DNA of 64,000 bases from Nemertoderma westbladi (GCA_032718475.1 JAUCBJ010006701.1:62001-126000); one strand, 5' to 3'. Numbered from the stretch's first letter, positions 1 through 12,032 are shown. Numbers and translations are program-made. The notes: generated from the sequence alone by a model not told the origin.

Positions 1-1
1 A

Positions 2-2104
2 GCCGCAGTTTCCCTATTGGAGCGGCCTTCTATTGACAAACAACCAGATACGTTACCAGACGTATCGCCAGACACATTACTAGACAGTCGACTAGACATT
101 TTGTCAGAAACATCACAAAATGTTCTACCGGACATTAGTAATGTATCAACTAACAGTAAAGCCGCAGTTTCCCTATTGGAGCGGCCTTGTATTGACAAAC
201 TACCAATTTTGACACACTTGAGCAACCATAAGCACAGTGAAACCTCATGTATTACAGATGTGGGTAGTACCTACGCTAATGTAAATACAGGTGTTACTTT
301 GCGCTCAAGAGACATACCGAACTTGCAACCTATGGTGAGACCTGGGATTAATGTCGGCAGGAAAATTAGTTTACCGAAACCCACTGACCCCATAGAGTTC
401 AAACCACCATTAACGATCGACTTACAAGGTACCGACAATCAAGGTAAGAAGACAAAGAAGGACAAATTACTTGTAGACCCGGACGGATCAACAGTCAACA
501 AGGGAATACTTACCGGCGGACCCGTGGGCCCTTCTAGTAATTCAAAACCTTCCAAATTCTCAATTGACTTACCTGATGACGTCACAAATACTCATGTCGA
601 CCGTATTGTAAACCTAACAGATTCTTGGTCAAACGCTTGCCGAAAATTAGCGTGGATTGTACGTTTTGTACAATACGTTAAAGGCAAACGCGACTTTACA
701 CGTCGACTTACATTGGCTGAGATTGACAGGTGTGAGATTAAATTAATTCGCCATTATCAACTGCGATATTTCGCGCGCGAATTCACATCTATACATCAAG
801 GTCAACCAATCAAGTCGTCACCAATACTGAGTTGGAGTCCGATTATTTATAATGGCTTAATTTGTCACAAATCTCGGCTTCAAAACATTGACTTTAACAC
901 AAACTTTAGGTACCCAATAATAATACCGCAACATCACGAACTACAACGTGCAATGATACTGGACGCACATTTACATCTGAAACACGCTGGAAGACACCAC
1001 TGTCTTTCCTACTTACGTACTAGATTTGTATTAATTAGACCCAGTAAAGCATTAAGTTCAGTGACACGTACGTGTATTATTTGTAAAAAGGTACATTCTA
1101 GAATAGGTACCCAAGAAATGAGTGAACTACCACAAGCACGACTTCAAGCATTCAGACCACCTTTTACAGAGACTGGAATTGATTGCTTTGGTCCCATACA
1201 TACGAAACGTGGACGTATACTAGTAAAACGCTGGGGACTGATTTTCACATGTATGTCCAGTAGGGCAGTTCATATTGAACGTGTGATGGATCTATCCACC
1301 AACGCGTTTATACTAGCACTGCGGCGATTTATCGCTAGACGCGGACTAGTAAAATGCTTGTACTCAGACCAAGGGACAAACTTTGTTGGTGCTCGGAATG
1401 AGATTGCTAGAGCCTTTAAGAAATTAGATCATGATCAAATCTCGAACGAACTACAACCTCACAAGATTGTTTGGAAGTTCAATCCTCCAGATAGTCCTTG
1501 GAGAGGCGGAGTCTGGGAGAGACTGATTAGATCTATAAAGACAGCCATGGCAAAGGTCATTCCAGTAAACCACATATTAACAGACGACCAACTGACAACA
1601 TTGTTTGTTGAAATCGAGGCAATACTAAATACTAGACCAATAGTATTAGTACCCGATGACAAACAATCTCAGTTTGCTTTGACACCGGCACACCTGCTTA
1701 TGCAGGCACCGACCACATTGACGCCAATTTCCATTCCAATGGAAAGCGACAGCTACGGTAGAAAAGCGTGGAAAATCACGCAACTACTGGCTACCAAATT
1801 CTGGGAAATATGGCAAAACCATTATTTGCCCTCTATTTCTGCCAGAACAACTTGGTACAATAACACTCGCGCATTAAAGCCGGGAGATCACGTGCTGTTA
1901 GCGGAAGTGAATCTAAAAAGACGCTTCTGGATAACAGGTGTAATTTTAGCCACACATCCATCTATGGATGGAGTGACAAGGACTGTGACGGTACGGACAA
2001 TTGACGGTCGTACAGTAGACAGACCGACTCAACGTCTCGTACTTCTTGAAGAGACTCGTAACGAGTCTGGAGACTACAAATCTCCACCTAATACTAGTAA
2101 ATAA
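2..2104 (+). CDS. pol: BEL-1 pol, C-terminal part (linker, integrase, DUF5641), 5' partial
   Basis: This is the C-terminal part of a BEL/Pao polyprotein, open from the window edge to a TAA at 2102-2104. Residues are counted from the ATG at 17. A repetitive Pro/Asp-rich linker occupies about residues 1-60. An H2C2 integrase zinc-binding region lies near 317-365 (HAG...HHC...CIICK). The integrase core has the acidic residues in CFGPI context (about 389), SDQGTNF (D451) and SPWRGGVWERL (E501). DUF5641, the usual BEL/Pao integrase tail, fills about 590-685. The protein is almost identical to the end of the copy C polyprotein, but the linker is much shorter. No stop or frameshift is visible within the fragment. 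The product would insert element cDNA in the nucleus. Confidence 0.9.
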   Translation, partial: AAVSLLERPSIDKQPDTLPDVSPDTLLDSRLDILSETSQNVLPDISNVSTNSKAAVSLLERPCIDKLPILTHLSNHKHSETSCITDVGSTYANVNTGVTLRSRDIPNLQPMVRPGINVGRKISLPKPTDPIEFKPPLTIDLQGTDNQGKKTKKDKLLVDPDGSTVNKGILTGGPVGPSSNSKPSKFSIDLPDDVTNTHVDRIVNLTDSWSNACRKLAWIVRFVQYVKGKRDFTRRLTLAEIDRCEIKLIRHYQLRYFAREFTSIHQGQPIKSSPILSWSPIIYNGLICHKSRLQNIDFNTNFRYPIIIPQHHELQRAMILDAHLHLKHAGRHHCLSYLRTRFVLIRPSKALSSVTRTCIICKKVHSRIGTQEMSELPQARLQAFRPPFTETGIDCFGPIHTKRGRILVKRWGLIFTCMSSRAVHIERVMDLSTNAFILALRRFIARRGLVKCLYSDQGTNFVGARNEIARAFKKLDHDQISNELQPHKIVWKFNPPDSPWRGGVWERLIRSIKTAMAKVIPVNHILTDDQLTTLFVEIEAILNTRPIVLVPDDKQSQFALTPAHLLMQAPTTLTPISIPMESDSYGRKAWKITQLLATKFWEIWQNHYLPSISARTTWYNNTRALKPGDHVLLAEVNLKRRFWITGVILATHPSMDGVTRTVTVRTIDGRTVDRPTQRLVLLEETRNESGDYKSPPNTSK

Positions 2105-2774
2105 TTAGGAGTTTACAAATAGATTTCCACGTACCTGTACACCGTAGTAAGGACAGCGGTAGAATTCCATTGTCTTTATATGTGAACATTGAGGGTAGTA
2201 CCCTTATGTGTCACATAGGAGCGGGATTTGTAGGTATAAGAAATGGAATTCTACTTGGAACTCACAATATTGAGACATTTTCGAAATTTTAGACAATCCA
2301 TTTGGATTTGAAAAATTTTTAAAATTTTCTCCAGTGAATAGATTTCAGGGTACAGTCGGGTGGAACTTAAAATTAGAGAAACAAGAGAGGAAGACTTGCG
2401 AGCCTTTCTTAAAATTTTAATTAAATTTTACACGGTCTTGTTTCAATAAGTTACGTCAAAATAGACTCCCCTATATTTATTACTAGCTCTTGACTGCTTA
2501 TTTTCTGATAATAGTTTGGGATCAAAAAGTGAGTATTTTAGACTCACGGCCAGTTTAGCCCAAATTCGTTTTTACTTCGGCAAAAAAAAAAAAAAAATTT
2601 TAGATAAGAAGCAGCGTGTCATTAAAGAAACCCTAGATCTTAGGCTATGGGTAGGGGGTTAGAGCGTTGTCGAAGCCCAAAAGGCAGACGAAACTCTCAC
2701 GTCTCCTCACAACTAACCACAAACTCTGTTGTATTCCCTCTAGTAGTAATGATTATGTAACTACACCTCTAATT
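2105..2774 (+). other. BEL-1 pol-ORF3 spacer (copy A)
   Basis: This 670-bp A/T-rich stretch has no credible ORF and is collinear with 38121-38779 in copy C. It holds an A15 tract near 2582 (shorter in C), one BEL-1 palindrome at 2389-2411, and several short (A/T)n repeats. ORF3 is a separate gene, so the spacer may carry a splice acceptor or promoter. A TTTTAG near 2597 is a possible acceptor, but this is inference. Confidence 0.6.
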
Positions 2775-4477
2775 ATGGAGAAAGGGATACAAGGAGAGCC
2801 GAGATGGGGATATGATATCCAAGAGGAGGCGGCAGCTTCATTCGAACGATTTGGAGCAAAAGACTACACTATATTTGGTATAAAGGAATTATCAGAAAGT
2901 ACAGCGAAGCTCGCAAAGACAGCAATGCCTTTACTCGAGCAGGATTTAGTATATTTCGAGACGTGTATCTTCGCTGTGCGGGATCTCTTATCGAAAGACC
3001 ATCTATGTTTACATTGTTACCCTATGAAGGAGAACGTATTGTGGAAATTACGGATGAATCACGGCAGACGCGCGCGCCTATCGGTCACCTTGGTGATGAA
3101 TTCGAAGTAACTACTACGATCGCCGACGATCCTTTAGAGGAACTTCTTGAGATAGAAAGGAACCTCCCGAAGAAATCTCAGACGGAGATTCGACAACTTG
3201 AAGCAACAGATGCTATAGTTTGCATACAACCTTCAGAAACCTACCAACCCATAGACCCAGATGATTACGATTATAGTATGGGAGGAAGCGCTCGACCGAT
3301 TGGAGATCTTATATACGAACGAGTGTGGTACCCTGCCAATACGATGTGTAGTAAATGTGGCGTCGCTGGACATCATATGGCAAAGTGCAGTGGAAAGCAC
3401 ATTACTACGACTCAGCTAATCTGTGGATGGTGTGGGGATCAAGGGTCTCATACCTTTTATACTTGCTGGAGATTTATGGCTCAGTGTACTTATTGCAATA
3501 TAAAGGGACATCGAGCATCTGAATGCCAACTAAGGGACATACCTTATGAACACGAATCTGTAAAACTCGTGAGGAAGTTATTTGATGAGTGGGAAGATTT
3601 AGCCGACGAACATGTATCGGCACAAAGAAGACGGTTTCCGATGAGGGCGCATCTTGGATTTTGGGCGGTAAATCCTCAAACGATGATGTCGGAAGGATAT
3701 ATCTCCGCTATGCCCCAATATGACGAACTTATCGAGGTTGTCGATATTTTGCCCCACGACAGCGGATTCCGAGTGGTGCGCGAGTATCTGTTACAAATTC
3801 ACCCGGATAACAAAAACACGTGGAATTTTCAGAAAGTCGTTAATCGGATTACGTATGGTGAATTCGATCGTTTCCGAACTGAAAAGCGGAACAAGGGAGC
3901 TTGGTTAACCGTCGCATGGGCGTACCGAGCCGCGTTTTACCACAAACGTATACGAGCGAGCGTATTCGAGGAAGAAGAGGTCCTAGAGGCGACAAATATA
4001 CCAGCCACTCCGGTTGCGCCGTCTGCACGTCACCCTCGGGAGGACGGGCAGGGTAGGATCATACGGGTCCAGAAAGTGGGCCAACAATTAAAGAAAATTA
4101 TTAATGTAGAAGAACGCAAGGGAGTTGAGCCGACCATTCGAGTTACTCGGGATACGGTATCACTTCCAAGAGAACCAGTAGGAGGATCGGGACATACACC
4201 AGCTGATCAACAGGGGGCGCAAGCTACTCTTGGGTCTGCGTCGTCCGCCTTTCGCGCGTTCCCAGACGTTCTACCAACTGTAGTGACAACTGATCGGTCA
4301 CGAGGAATCGGTCGAGGTTTTGGGATGCCAAATAGACGAATTTGCGAGGAAATAGTCGCACCGTCTCTCAACGTCCCAAGTAAACCAGTGACTCGCCCCA
4401 CGAGTCCCATATCGCGAGCAAAGTCACCTGTGCGCAGTTTTCGAGGACGCGGCAGGGCTCGATCTACTAAGCGATAA
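2775..4477 (+). pseudogene. BEL-1 ORF3 with large internal deletion (copy A)
   Basis: The start is the ATG at 2775, which matches the ORF3 start of copy C (38120). After about 50 codons the sequence jumps, near 2925, to a point about 2 kb further on in copy C and changes frame. The N-terminal and exonuclease-like regions are therefore gone. From there the native frame runs to TAA at 4475-4477. It encodes three zinc knuckles (3346-3526; CX2CX4HX4C, CX2CX5HX4C, CX2CX4HX4C) and a long tail ending in an Arg/Gly-rich RGRGR segment. This copy shows the authentic C-terminus that copies B and C have lost. It is non-functional as a whole gene, although a shortened zinc-knuckle protein could still be made. 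Confidence 0.8.
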
Positions 4478-4492
4478 AAGGGAGGGCAAGGG
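4476..4492 (+). promoter_or_regulatory. Polypurine tract, BEL-1 copy A
   Basis: A 17-nt run, AAAAGGGAGGGCAAGGG, overlaps the ORF3 stop codon and directly precedes TGG, the proposed LTR start. The position and composition fit a plus-strand priming tract. The boundary is inferred, because the matching 5' LTR start lies outside the window. Confidence 0.55.
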
Positions 4493-5304
4493 TGGACGGA
4501 AGACTCGTGAGCCTTTCTTATGATTTTGTGATTTATTTTGAATTATATGTTTTATATTTAGAAAGTTTTGTATTCTGGGAAAGACACAAGTGATTTAGTA
4601 AAACTTATATTTAGTAAAACTTATATTTTATATTTGTGCTTATTCCGAACTTATGCAATTTATATTGTTCCGAATGTTATGCAATTTATATTTTATAAGC
4701 AGTATTTGTATTTACAGTGAAATAGAAAGTTTTATAGATAGAAAATTTTGTGCTCAGAAAGACTCATATTTGTAATTATTCCAAACTTATGCAATCTACA
4801 TTTAGGTACGAAAGTATTTGTAATTACTTGAATTTATGCAATATTTGAGATGCAATAGTAGATGGAAGACTCGCGAGCCTTTCTTATTGTTTTCATTTAT
4901 TTGTATTTGTAATTGTTTGAATTTATGCAATATTGAGATGCAATAGATTTATATTGGTGAATTTAATTTAGATTTATATTGTACTTACTTAGTAAAGCCT
5001 TAAATACGTAAAGTTTGAATTTGTAATTATTTTTGTATTGAATCATTACGTAGAAAGGAAGTATCGTTTGAAATTTAATTGTAAATATGTAAGTACGCCC
5101 TAAGTATTCTATAGTTTGATTGATTATTGGTGAAAACCGTATATTTTATGCACGATAATATCCTGTTTTCATGGAGCGGTATAGAATTATATTCCCTAAA
5201 TGCCGTGGATTTTCAAAATTTTATTTTATTCGAATTAACTTTGTAAAGATTGCTTTGAGTTCTCATTAGTATTGGCTCTATCTATTGTGCACCTATCGGT
5301 CAAG

Positions 5305-5392
5305 TGGTTCAGTAGCTCAGTCGGTAGAGCGTTGGAAATTATATGTGTAGTAGGTATCGAGTTCGAATCCTAATAAGTGCGAATTATTTTTT
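5305..5392 (+). other. tRNA-derived sequence with Pol III boxes, inside the BEL-1 LTR
   Basis: An A box (TAGCTCAGTCGG, 5313-5324) and a B box (AGTTCGAATCC, 5360-5370) are 36 nt apart. A T6 run at 5387-5392 could serve as an RNA polymerase III terminator. The D-arm and T-arm look tRNA-like, but the acceptor and anticodon stems do not pair, so it is not a working tRNA. It may be a tRNA pseudogene or a SINE-like head captured by the LTR. Confidence 0.5.
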
Positions 5393-5588
5393 GTGCAGAA
5401 TTTCAACTCATTTAAATTAACCGCTACAAATTAATTGCATTTGTCTGTACCAATGAGACCGTAGTTATTTGATTGTAACCAATGTCGTGCAAGTTATATA
5501 TTAGCTGGACCAATAGCTATCTTTAAAACCTTGTTAGAATCTATAGAACAATCGAGAATTTTCTCGATTGATTGCGGCACAAATTTGG

Positions 5589-5598
5589 TATAAAAAGG
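5589..5598 (+). promoter_or_regulatory. Candidate TATA box 1 in the BEL-1 LTR
   Basis: TATAAAAAGG is a near-ideal TATA box. It is followed about 25-30 bp later by TCATTAGTT, a plausible initiator, and at 5731-5736 by AATAAA, a possible polyadenylation signal. This is pattern-based only. Confidence 0.4.
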
Positions 5599-6832
5599 TG
5601 CGATTTGTTCATTAGTTATCAATCTCAATTTCAAAACTTCTTCATTCAATCTCACTTGCTGATCTACCTTAACTTTCTGTCTTATTTCAGATTACATTGT
5701 TTATTGTATAATAGTTATTATATCTTTTGTAATAAAAGTCAGAAATACTAGTCACATCTCAGCTCTTTTCTATCTGTTTTATCATGGATTCACTACGGTG
5801 AACAAACTCAGGGACAGGATGGCCGGCTAGAGATCGGGCCGCAGCAATGAACGGGAACATCACGGGAATGTAGACGAGAGACAACCCGCAATACCATCTA
5901 GAGTTATTCGCCCATCGCCTGAAAGGTTAGACAGCGTTCGATCCTTGCTACCTAAGTATAAGACCAAAAGATCAAGAGGTAGACGTAGTGACACGCTGTG
6001 AGCCTAAAATTACATCATAGGGACTGTACTGTCTTGATTCAGGAAAACCCACAGTAGACCTTCACATTCCTACGGGGGGGGAGAGAGAGAGCAGAGATAC
6101 TAGTACGCAGATAGGACGTAGGCACACCGGTACAAGGCATACACATTGGTTAGGGTGCAGCAAACTGTACGCTTAACTCTTGCTAAGTACAGGTGCGTGT
6201 GCGACTATTTGCAGTACGACAGTGTCCATTGCATTAGAACTTGTAGGCTAGGGGGGTTGCTGTGTTTTCACCTGAATTGGGATTGTACCGTTCAGGCGGT
6301 AGGGCAGTTTACGCTAGGCGCAAATAAATTGAGGCTATCAGGGATACTAACATCTACCGTGTCCCCGCCAACGCCCTAATAGGAAGTTACCCGGACTACC
6401 TGGGTGACTAAAATTCTAGATAGGAGCCAGGATAGCTATTAGTACCCGTACGCCTACAGTAGTAAACTAACACATCTCTTCTTAGTATCAGGGACCTGGT
6501 ACCTAAAATTGCCGAATTCTGGGCGTAGTATTAACCTTATGCCTGAATTTGAGTCCTGGAAATACGCAAGAGGGGAAGGAACCTTATCATTCGTGAGTAT
6601 TGGACCTACAAGTTATAAAATTAGAATATTCGTAAAATGCACACCGTACCCAGTAATTATATATGTGAAGGAGCAAAACTGTTTTGACCGTTCAGAATTA
6701 ACACACGCGCGTTAGAAATTATTTAAACCTCAAAATATATAAAATTAACTTTGTCCGTACTGTGCTTTGCCCGCTAGTTAGACATCTCCAAATCTCTGCC
6801 TGTACCTAGCTAGCGTCCCTTTGCCCAAACCA

Positions 6833-6839
6833 TATAAAT
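6833..6839 (+). promoter_or_regulatory. Candidate TATA box 2 in the BEL-1 LTR
   Basis: TATAAAT is followed about 30 bp later by TTCGTCAGTGAGTC, which contains the arthropod-style initiator TCAGT. The same block is conserved in the other two LTR copies (reverse complements at 62932-62938 and 33929-33935). In copy C the truncated 3' LTR begins just upstream of this box. Confidence 0.45.
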
Positions 6840-7095
6840 CACACCGCGGCAAAGTATACGAGCCCTTAGTTCGTCAGTGAGTCAGCCTGATTTTAGGATT
6901 CGCTGCGCGGGATTTTGTTTTATCGAAGTTTGTCTGCTCGTAGACTGTTTTCTGCCTCACCGGTTATAAGAGATCGATACTGCAATATATTCGCTTACTT
7001 AGAGTTTACTGTTTTGGTGAGAAGGTCGGATTTATGATTTGATTTACAAACTTTACAGTAGGATATTGCAGGTATTGTTACCGTCTCTTCCAATA

Positions 7096-10000
7096 TTACT
7101 AGAATCCCGTCGTTGTTGAGTTGTGGCGACAGCGTAATCAGCTCGCTGTCTCGTCAGAGGTGCTGTTGGTTACCGACGCGTTCCACCTCGTCGCCGTAGT
7201 TCTTCCGTTGTTCATAGCGGATCACTGCCTTGGCCGCTCCTTCCACATCTATGGTTGTCCTGATCTTCTTGTCCTTGCCGATTCCCGCAAGGAAATTCCC
7301 GAAGGCTCTCCAGTACGCCACTAGTTTCTTGGTCTTATACCAACTAGAACTGTAGCTGAGGAGTTTATCCGTTGGGTTATCGCATAGTTCCCTTCCTGGT
7401 TGCACGTCCCTAATCTCCCTCACCATTTGGGAGTATATCTCTTCTCCCTCTGAGTCTCCCTCTTCTCCTTCTGATACCACTTCCGAGCCCGGGTCCACCT
7501 TCCTCATCGGCGGCCAGGCCTCCCTATCGCTCAGAAATTGTGGCCCATGTTGCCACAATACTTCCTTCTTTAGGAAAGTGTGGCGTTCCACGCCCCTCGA
7601 CAGCAAGTCCGCTGGGTTCTCGTCTGTTGGGCAGTAGTGCCACCTTCCCAGTTCTGTGCTCGCCCTTATTTCATCCACTCTATTCGCGACGAATATCGGG
7701 TATCTCGTCCTTTCGTTGTGTAGCCAACCAAGCACTACCATGGAGTCCGTCCAGTAGTGTGTCTCCACTATGTTGGGAATAGTATCCACTAGGTAGGCTG
7801 TGGCTCTTACTCCTAGTCTCGCAGCTGTCAATTCTAACTTGGGAACTGATGCTGAATCTGGCGGCGTTGACTTTGCTTTGCTAGCCTTGGCTTATGAGCC
7901 CCCTCTCGTTGTACTAAGTAGAGTGCCGCTCCGTACGCTTCCAACGACGCGTCGGAGAACATGTGTAGGTCCAGATTCGTCATGTTCCCATCCGGGAAAT
8001 ACACCCTTGGCATGTTGTATGTTCCCATTTTCTCCAAGTTTCCTGTCCACTTGCTCCACTGTCTCTTGATTTCCTCTGGTACCTCTACGTCCCACTCATC
8101 TTTCAGTTTGTATACTCTCTTGAGTATCTGTTTCCCTGTGACTAGTAATGGGGATGCTAGGCCTAGGGGATCGTATATCCTTGCTATATACGATACATAG
8201 CCCCTCTTCGTGTGGATGTCTGCGCCCTCCTGGCTCAGCTGATACTTCAGTTCGTCTGTCTTCCTATCCCACACGATTCCCAATGCCTTCTGCTGAGATT
8301 CTGTTCTCTTAATCGCCATGTCCTGCCCTTTGGCTGTTGTGGGGTTATCCATGGTCGATTCTGGTTTCCTGTCCTCTATGGCTTTGATAAATTCTTCCGA
8401 ACTGGATTGGAATTTGGTCAGGTTAAAGCCGGATCCTTTTAGGATGTCGCGAACCTCGCGCCATGTATCCAGTATCTCCTTAACCGTATTCCCAGACTCC
8501 ATTCCGTCGTCTACGTAGAAGCCGCGTCGAATCATATCGACGGCCCTACTGCTGTATCTATCTTCCTTCCCCTTTACAGTGTCTCTCACTGCCATAGTCG
8601 TCGTAAATGAAGACGACTTGGCCCCCATGTTCTGTACTATCATCTTATATGCTGGTATTATCGGCGGTTCTTCTTCGCCGTTATACCATAAGAAGCGTTG
8701 ACTGTCGCTATCTTCTTCCGTTACACGGACTTGGTTGAACATGCCTTCTATGTCACACGTGAAGGCGTGTTTCCCATTTCGAAATCTAAGCAACACCTCT
8801 ATGCCCGAATTGTAAATATTTGGGCCTTCTAACAGGTAATCGTTTAAGCATTTTCCGTCGGTCTTTGCCGATGCGTCGACTACCATCCTTAGTTTACCTT
8901 TCTTTGGATCTAAAGCCACGTGCAGTGGCAGGTAATATGTTCTATCCGTGTTCGGCTCGTCGACCGGTAACTCCACGGCCCATCCTTTCTCGACGTACTT
9001 CTTAATCGTCCTGTGGATGTACTCATTCTTCTCGGGGCTCCGTTTTAGTGTTTGTTTCAGTTTCCGGAGTCTCGTGAGTACCATCCCCCTATTGTCGGGT
9101 AACGGTATCTTCGGTAGTTTCCATACCATTCCTATAGTATACCGTCCCTCATCGCATGTCATTGATTCCTCCACGCTTTGTATAGCCTGCTTGTCTTCCA
9201 CCGAGGTCCCGACCCCGGTCTCTTTCAATCCCTCGAAATCCTGTCTGAGCAGTCTTTTAAGCTGCTCCTCTGCTCCCTCATCACCCATTTCCTGCATTGT
9301 TCCCGCGAACATGCATCCTGATGTCTCCGACATCCTAAATGGTATCTTGCTCTTGATTGGACCACTCAGCGTCCACCCGAATGGTGTTAATATTGCCACC
9401 GGGTCGCTCTGCTTGTCTTCGCCGAAGACCGTTTGCATTCTTTCGTGGGCCGTTGGGCAGTCCATACCTACTATGATGGATACCTTCCTAACGTCCACGT
9501 CTGGGATTGAGAAGTCAATGTTGTCCAGGAATTTATACTGTTCGACCTCGATGTTGGTTGGCCGCCTGGCATTGATATTAATTGACTCTATCACTTGAAT
9601 GGGGTCGATAGTTGCCCCATGGTCGCATCCTGGTGCCACTGCTGCAATTGCGCACCGTCCTGTTCTCATCTCCAGGATCTCATCTTTGCTAGAGATGGTT
9701 GCTACCGCCATCCTGCTTGGCCTCGTTCTCAATCCTATCTCCTCGGCCACCCATTCCTCGACTAATGTGAAGGCAGCTCCACTATCAACCAGCATTAGTG
9801 TTGTTACTGATCGATTGCCTTCCCCGATCACTCGTACTGGTACTACTCCAAGTAGCACCGTTCCTCTCTTCTTCGCCCCTACTGTGCTCGTCGCCATCGT
9901 TTGGCCTCTCCTTTGACCAAATTTCATTGGCTTCTCCTTGCACTCCCTTGCTCTATGTCCACTCATTACACATCGCGAGCAGATTTTATTGCTGAACGCA

Positions 10001-11973
10001 TAATCTATCTGATCTTGCCTAGGTAGCGCCTGCCAGTACCTGCAGTTCATAGTTTGATGAAGCGCATTTGCGTGTAGCTGGCATTTGCTCTTTGGGTCGT
10101 AGCCCTCTTTATACAGTGCATTGCGTATCGCAGTTGCGTTCGTACCAAAGTCCCTACTATTCTTATTGTTTGGGTTTTGCCTATTGGACGTACTGGGGTT
10201 ATGTTTATTCGTGTTATTATTGTTTCCCTGTCCGTTCCATGATGTTGTCTTATCCTCGGCTAGCTGTGGACTTGCAGTCCCCTGCGTCGCTGCATATGGC
10301 AATGATTGCCTGAGTCTCGGAAATGCGTTCGATGTGTTGTGCTCTGGTTTCGGTCTATGGTAGTCTGTTTTCGGTCCCTTTCCCAGGCTGTCTTCGCTAT
10401 AGACTGGGTCAGTTATTAGTTCAGCCTCGTAGTTTAAGAAGTTTTACATTTCTTCTAAACCCGGTTCCGCACCCTTCTTATCTCGAGTGGAGAAGGCAAT
10501 TTTCCTCCACTTGTTGCGCAGCCAGTTTGGTAGTGCCTGCGCTATCGTGGTGATGTTGTTGGACGCATTGAGCTCGTACGGCGCGTCTAGCGTCTTCAGC
10601 ACGATTAGCGCCTTTTCGACTTTGTTAGCGAACGTCTTAATGCTAACAGGATTATCCTGTAGGCCACCCGATGTTATGCCCCTCAGCATCTGCCTGATGA
10701 TCTTGGCCGGGTGCCCGTATTCCCTATCCAGTGCCCGCCATGCTGTCGTGAAGCCGCCCTCTATTCCTTGATATTGCCTCACGATGTCGTATGCTGGGCC
10801 TCCCGTGTACACTTGTAGATACTTTAGGCACTCCGCCTGCGTCAAGTTTTTTGTTAGTATTTCGTTACTATACATGCGCCGAAACTGTAGATATTCTTCC
10901 GGCCTGCTCCCATCGAATTTGAATGGTTCCACGGGTGGTAACTCGATCCTCGTTTTCAACGCATCGATCAACGTGGCCATCCCTATCGCCTGCGCTTCCA
11001 ATGGATTCGATGGGTGCTGCATAGTTTCTCCTGTCTGGTGCATTCCGTCTGTCCTATTTCTTGACTTTCTCTGGCTTGGGTATGTCATCGGGGGTAGCGG
11101 CCCCCTCCATATTTCTGTGTCACACGACCTGTTTTCATCTGAGGGTCTTGTTGTTCTTGCTCCTATCGGGGTATATTGTTGATATTGTGATGGGGGAATG
11201 TCACCCTGTCCCCCCCCCCCCACCGGTATGTTTGGTACTGGGGTTGATGTTAATATGTTGGGGCCCATACACCTATCCGCAATAATTCCCCCCTCCCCTG
11301 GGTATATGTTATGTCCCTGCATGCTGTAGTCATACTGCTGTGCTGGTACCGGTATAGGCCTATCAGCTTCTGGCCTACTCGCCGGTATGTATTCCGCGAC
11401 TTCCGGGTTTAATCCCGTTGTCCACGCCATCCTATCGCCTACATTGCCTCTCTCAGTATGGCCTATGGTATGTGCAGTAAGGCCTACAGTATGTCCTACA
11501 GTCTGCATGTGTCGCTCGGGATTGAAGTTTATTCTTCTCGAATAATCCTCCCCGCGGCTACCGTATTCTCGATCGATAGGTGTATTCCGTCGGAAAGTTT
11601 CTCTTCGACCCCCCTCTCTACTATCCTCATCTTCGTACCGGTACATCGCGTACCCCTCTCTCGGCGCGTAGTGCGCCTCGCCGGGTCGCATCCCTCCGGG
11701 GCGATGGCAATATCCCGGAGTCCGACCCCACTGACTCTCCGTTCTCATCTCAACTACCGACGGCTCGCTATCCGTCCTCGCTCTTCTATCGTTCGCGCCG
11801 ATACCTCTACTACTGTCTTCTCTTCTTCTCCTTTCAGTGGAGTATTCCCGCTCGTGAGATCTCTCGTCGACCTCCCGGTTAAACCCCACTGTTCTTCTTC
11901 CCTCTTCTGATCGGGCTCGACGCTTCGTCCGCCCTCTTACGACGTCAACCTGTCTCTCTCTGCTCGGTCGCAC
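7096..11973 (-). pseudogene. pol: BEL-3 gag-pol of copy D2, broken
   Basis: In sense order this encodes a gag C-terminal DUF1759-like region (LNLTQAE...YLQVYTGG context), CCHC fingers (CSRCVMSGHRARECK), a protease with LVDSGAA, RT with FYVDDGM and RNase H with FSDAS. It breaks off before the integrase. Compared with D1 there are three lesions: a nonsense codon at 10444-10446 (TCA in D1, TAA here), a short deletion of about 7 bp near 7885 that shifts the frame inside RNase H, and a nonsense codon at 7154-7156. Between lesions the frame is preserved and similarity to D1 is very high, so the decay is recent relative to family divergence. The coordinates give the longest recognisable stretch; the true frame continues upstream into the gag segments listed separately. 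Confidence 0.85.
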
Positions 11974-12032
11974 GCCGCTGGGGATACTCGCAATCCCCCT
12001 ATTACTTTCCGTCGCCGGTTGTTGCGGTTTAC

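Larger units (their letters stand above)
1..7095 (+). mobile_element. BEL-1 copy A, BEL/Pao LTR retrotransposon (3' half)
   Basis: This is the 3' half of a BEL/Pao element in forward orientation: end of pol, spacer, broken ORF3, purine tract and a long 3' LTR. It is nearly identical to the 3' part of copy C on the other strand (38780-46064 for pol, 33977-38120 for ORF3). The left end lies outside the window. The right end abuts BEL-3 sequence at about 7096, where the flank resumes the D2 pol reading (compare 52546 onward in D1). Copy A therefore inserted into D2. The candidate target duplication on the right is TTACT (7096-7100); its partner is outside the window. Confidence 0.85.
4493..7095 (+). 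repeat. BEL-1 3' LTR (copy A), about 2.6 kb
   Basis: The right 1.3 kb (about 5770-7095) is matched in reverse complement by 62648-64000, which lies upstream of the copy C gag, and in part by 33645-33976, downstream of the copy C ORF3. Presence at both ends of the same family in the same relative orientation identifies it as LTR. The left boundary rests on the purine tract at 4476-4492. The right end reads ...CTTCCAATA; the other copies end ...CTTCTAATA, so the terminus is not the usual CA. Copy A has lost about 25 bp between two TCTCTTC repeats near the end. The LTR holds two candidate TATA boxes, an AATAAA, two BEL-1 palindromes and a tRNA-like unit. Confidence 0.65.

Noticed and set aside
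2667-3110. A 147-residue protein starting at 2667
   Set aside because: It uses a TTG start and changes frame at the deletion junction near 2925; the authentic ORF3 start is the ATG at 2775.
5305-5380. A functional tRNA gene
   Set aside because: The A and B boxes are good but the acceptor and anticodon stems do not pair.
8948-9598. Long plus-strand ORFs opposite the BEL-3 pol (also 51457-52176, 54469-55074, 13098-13811)
   Set aside because: Shadows of the real minus-strand gene; their composition is Ser/Leu-rich antisense of Glu/Arg-rich or RT sequence, and D1 and D2 differences follow the minus-strand codons.
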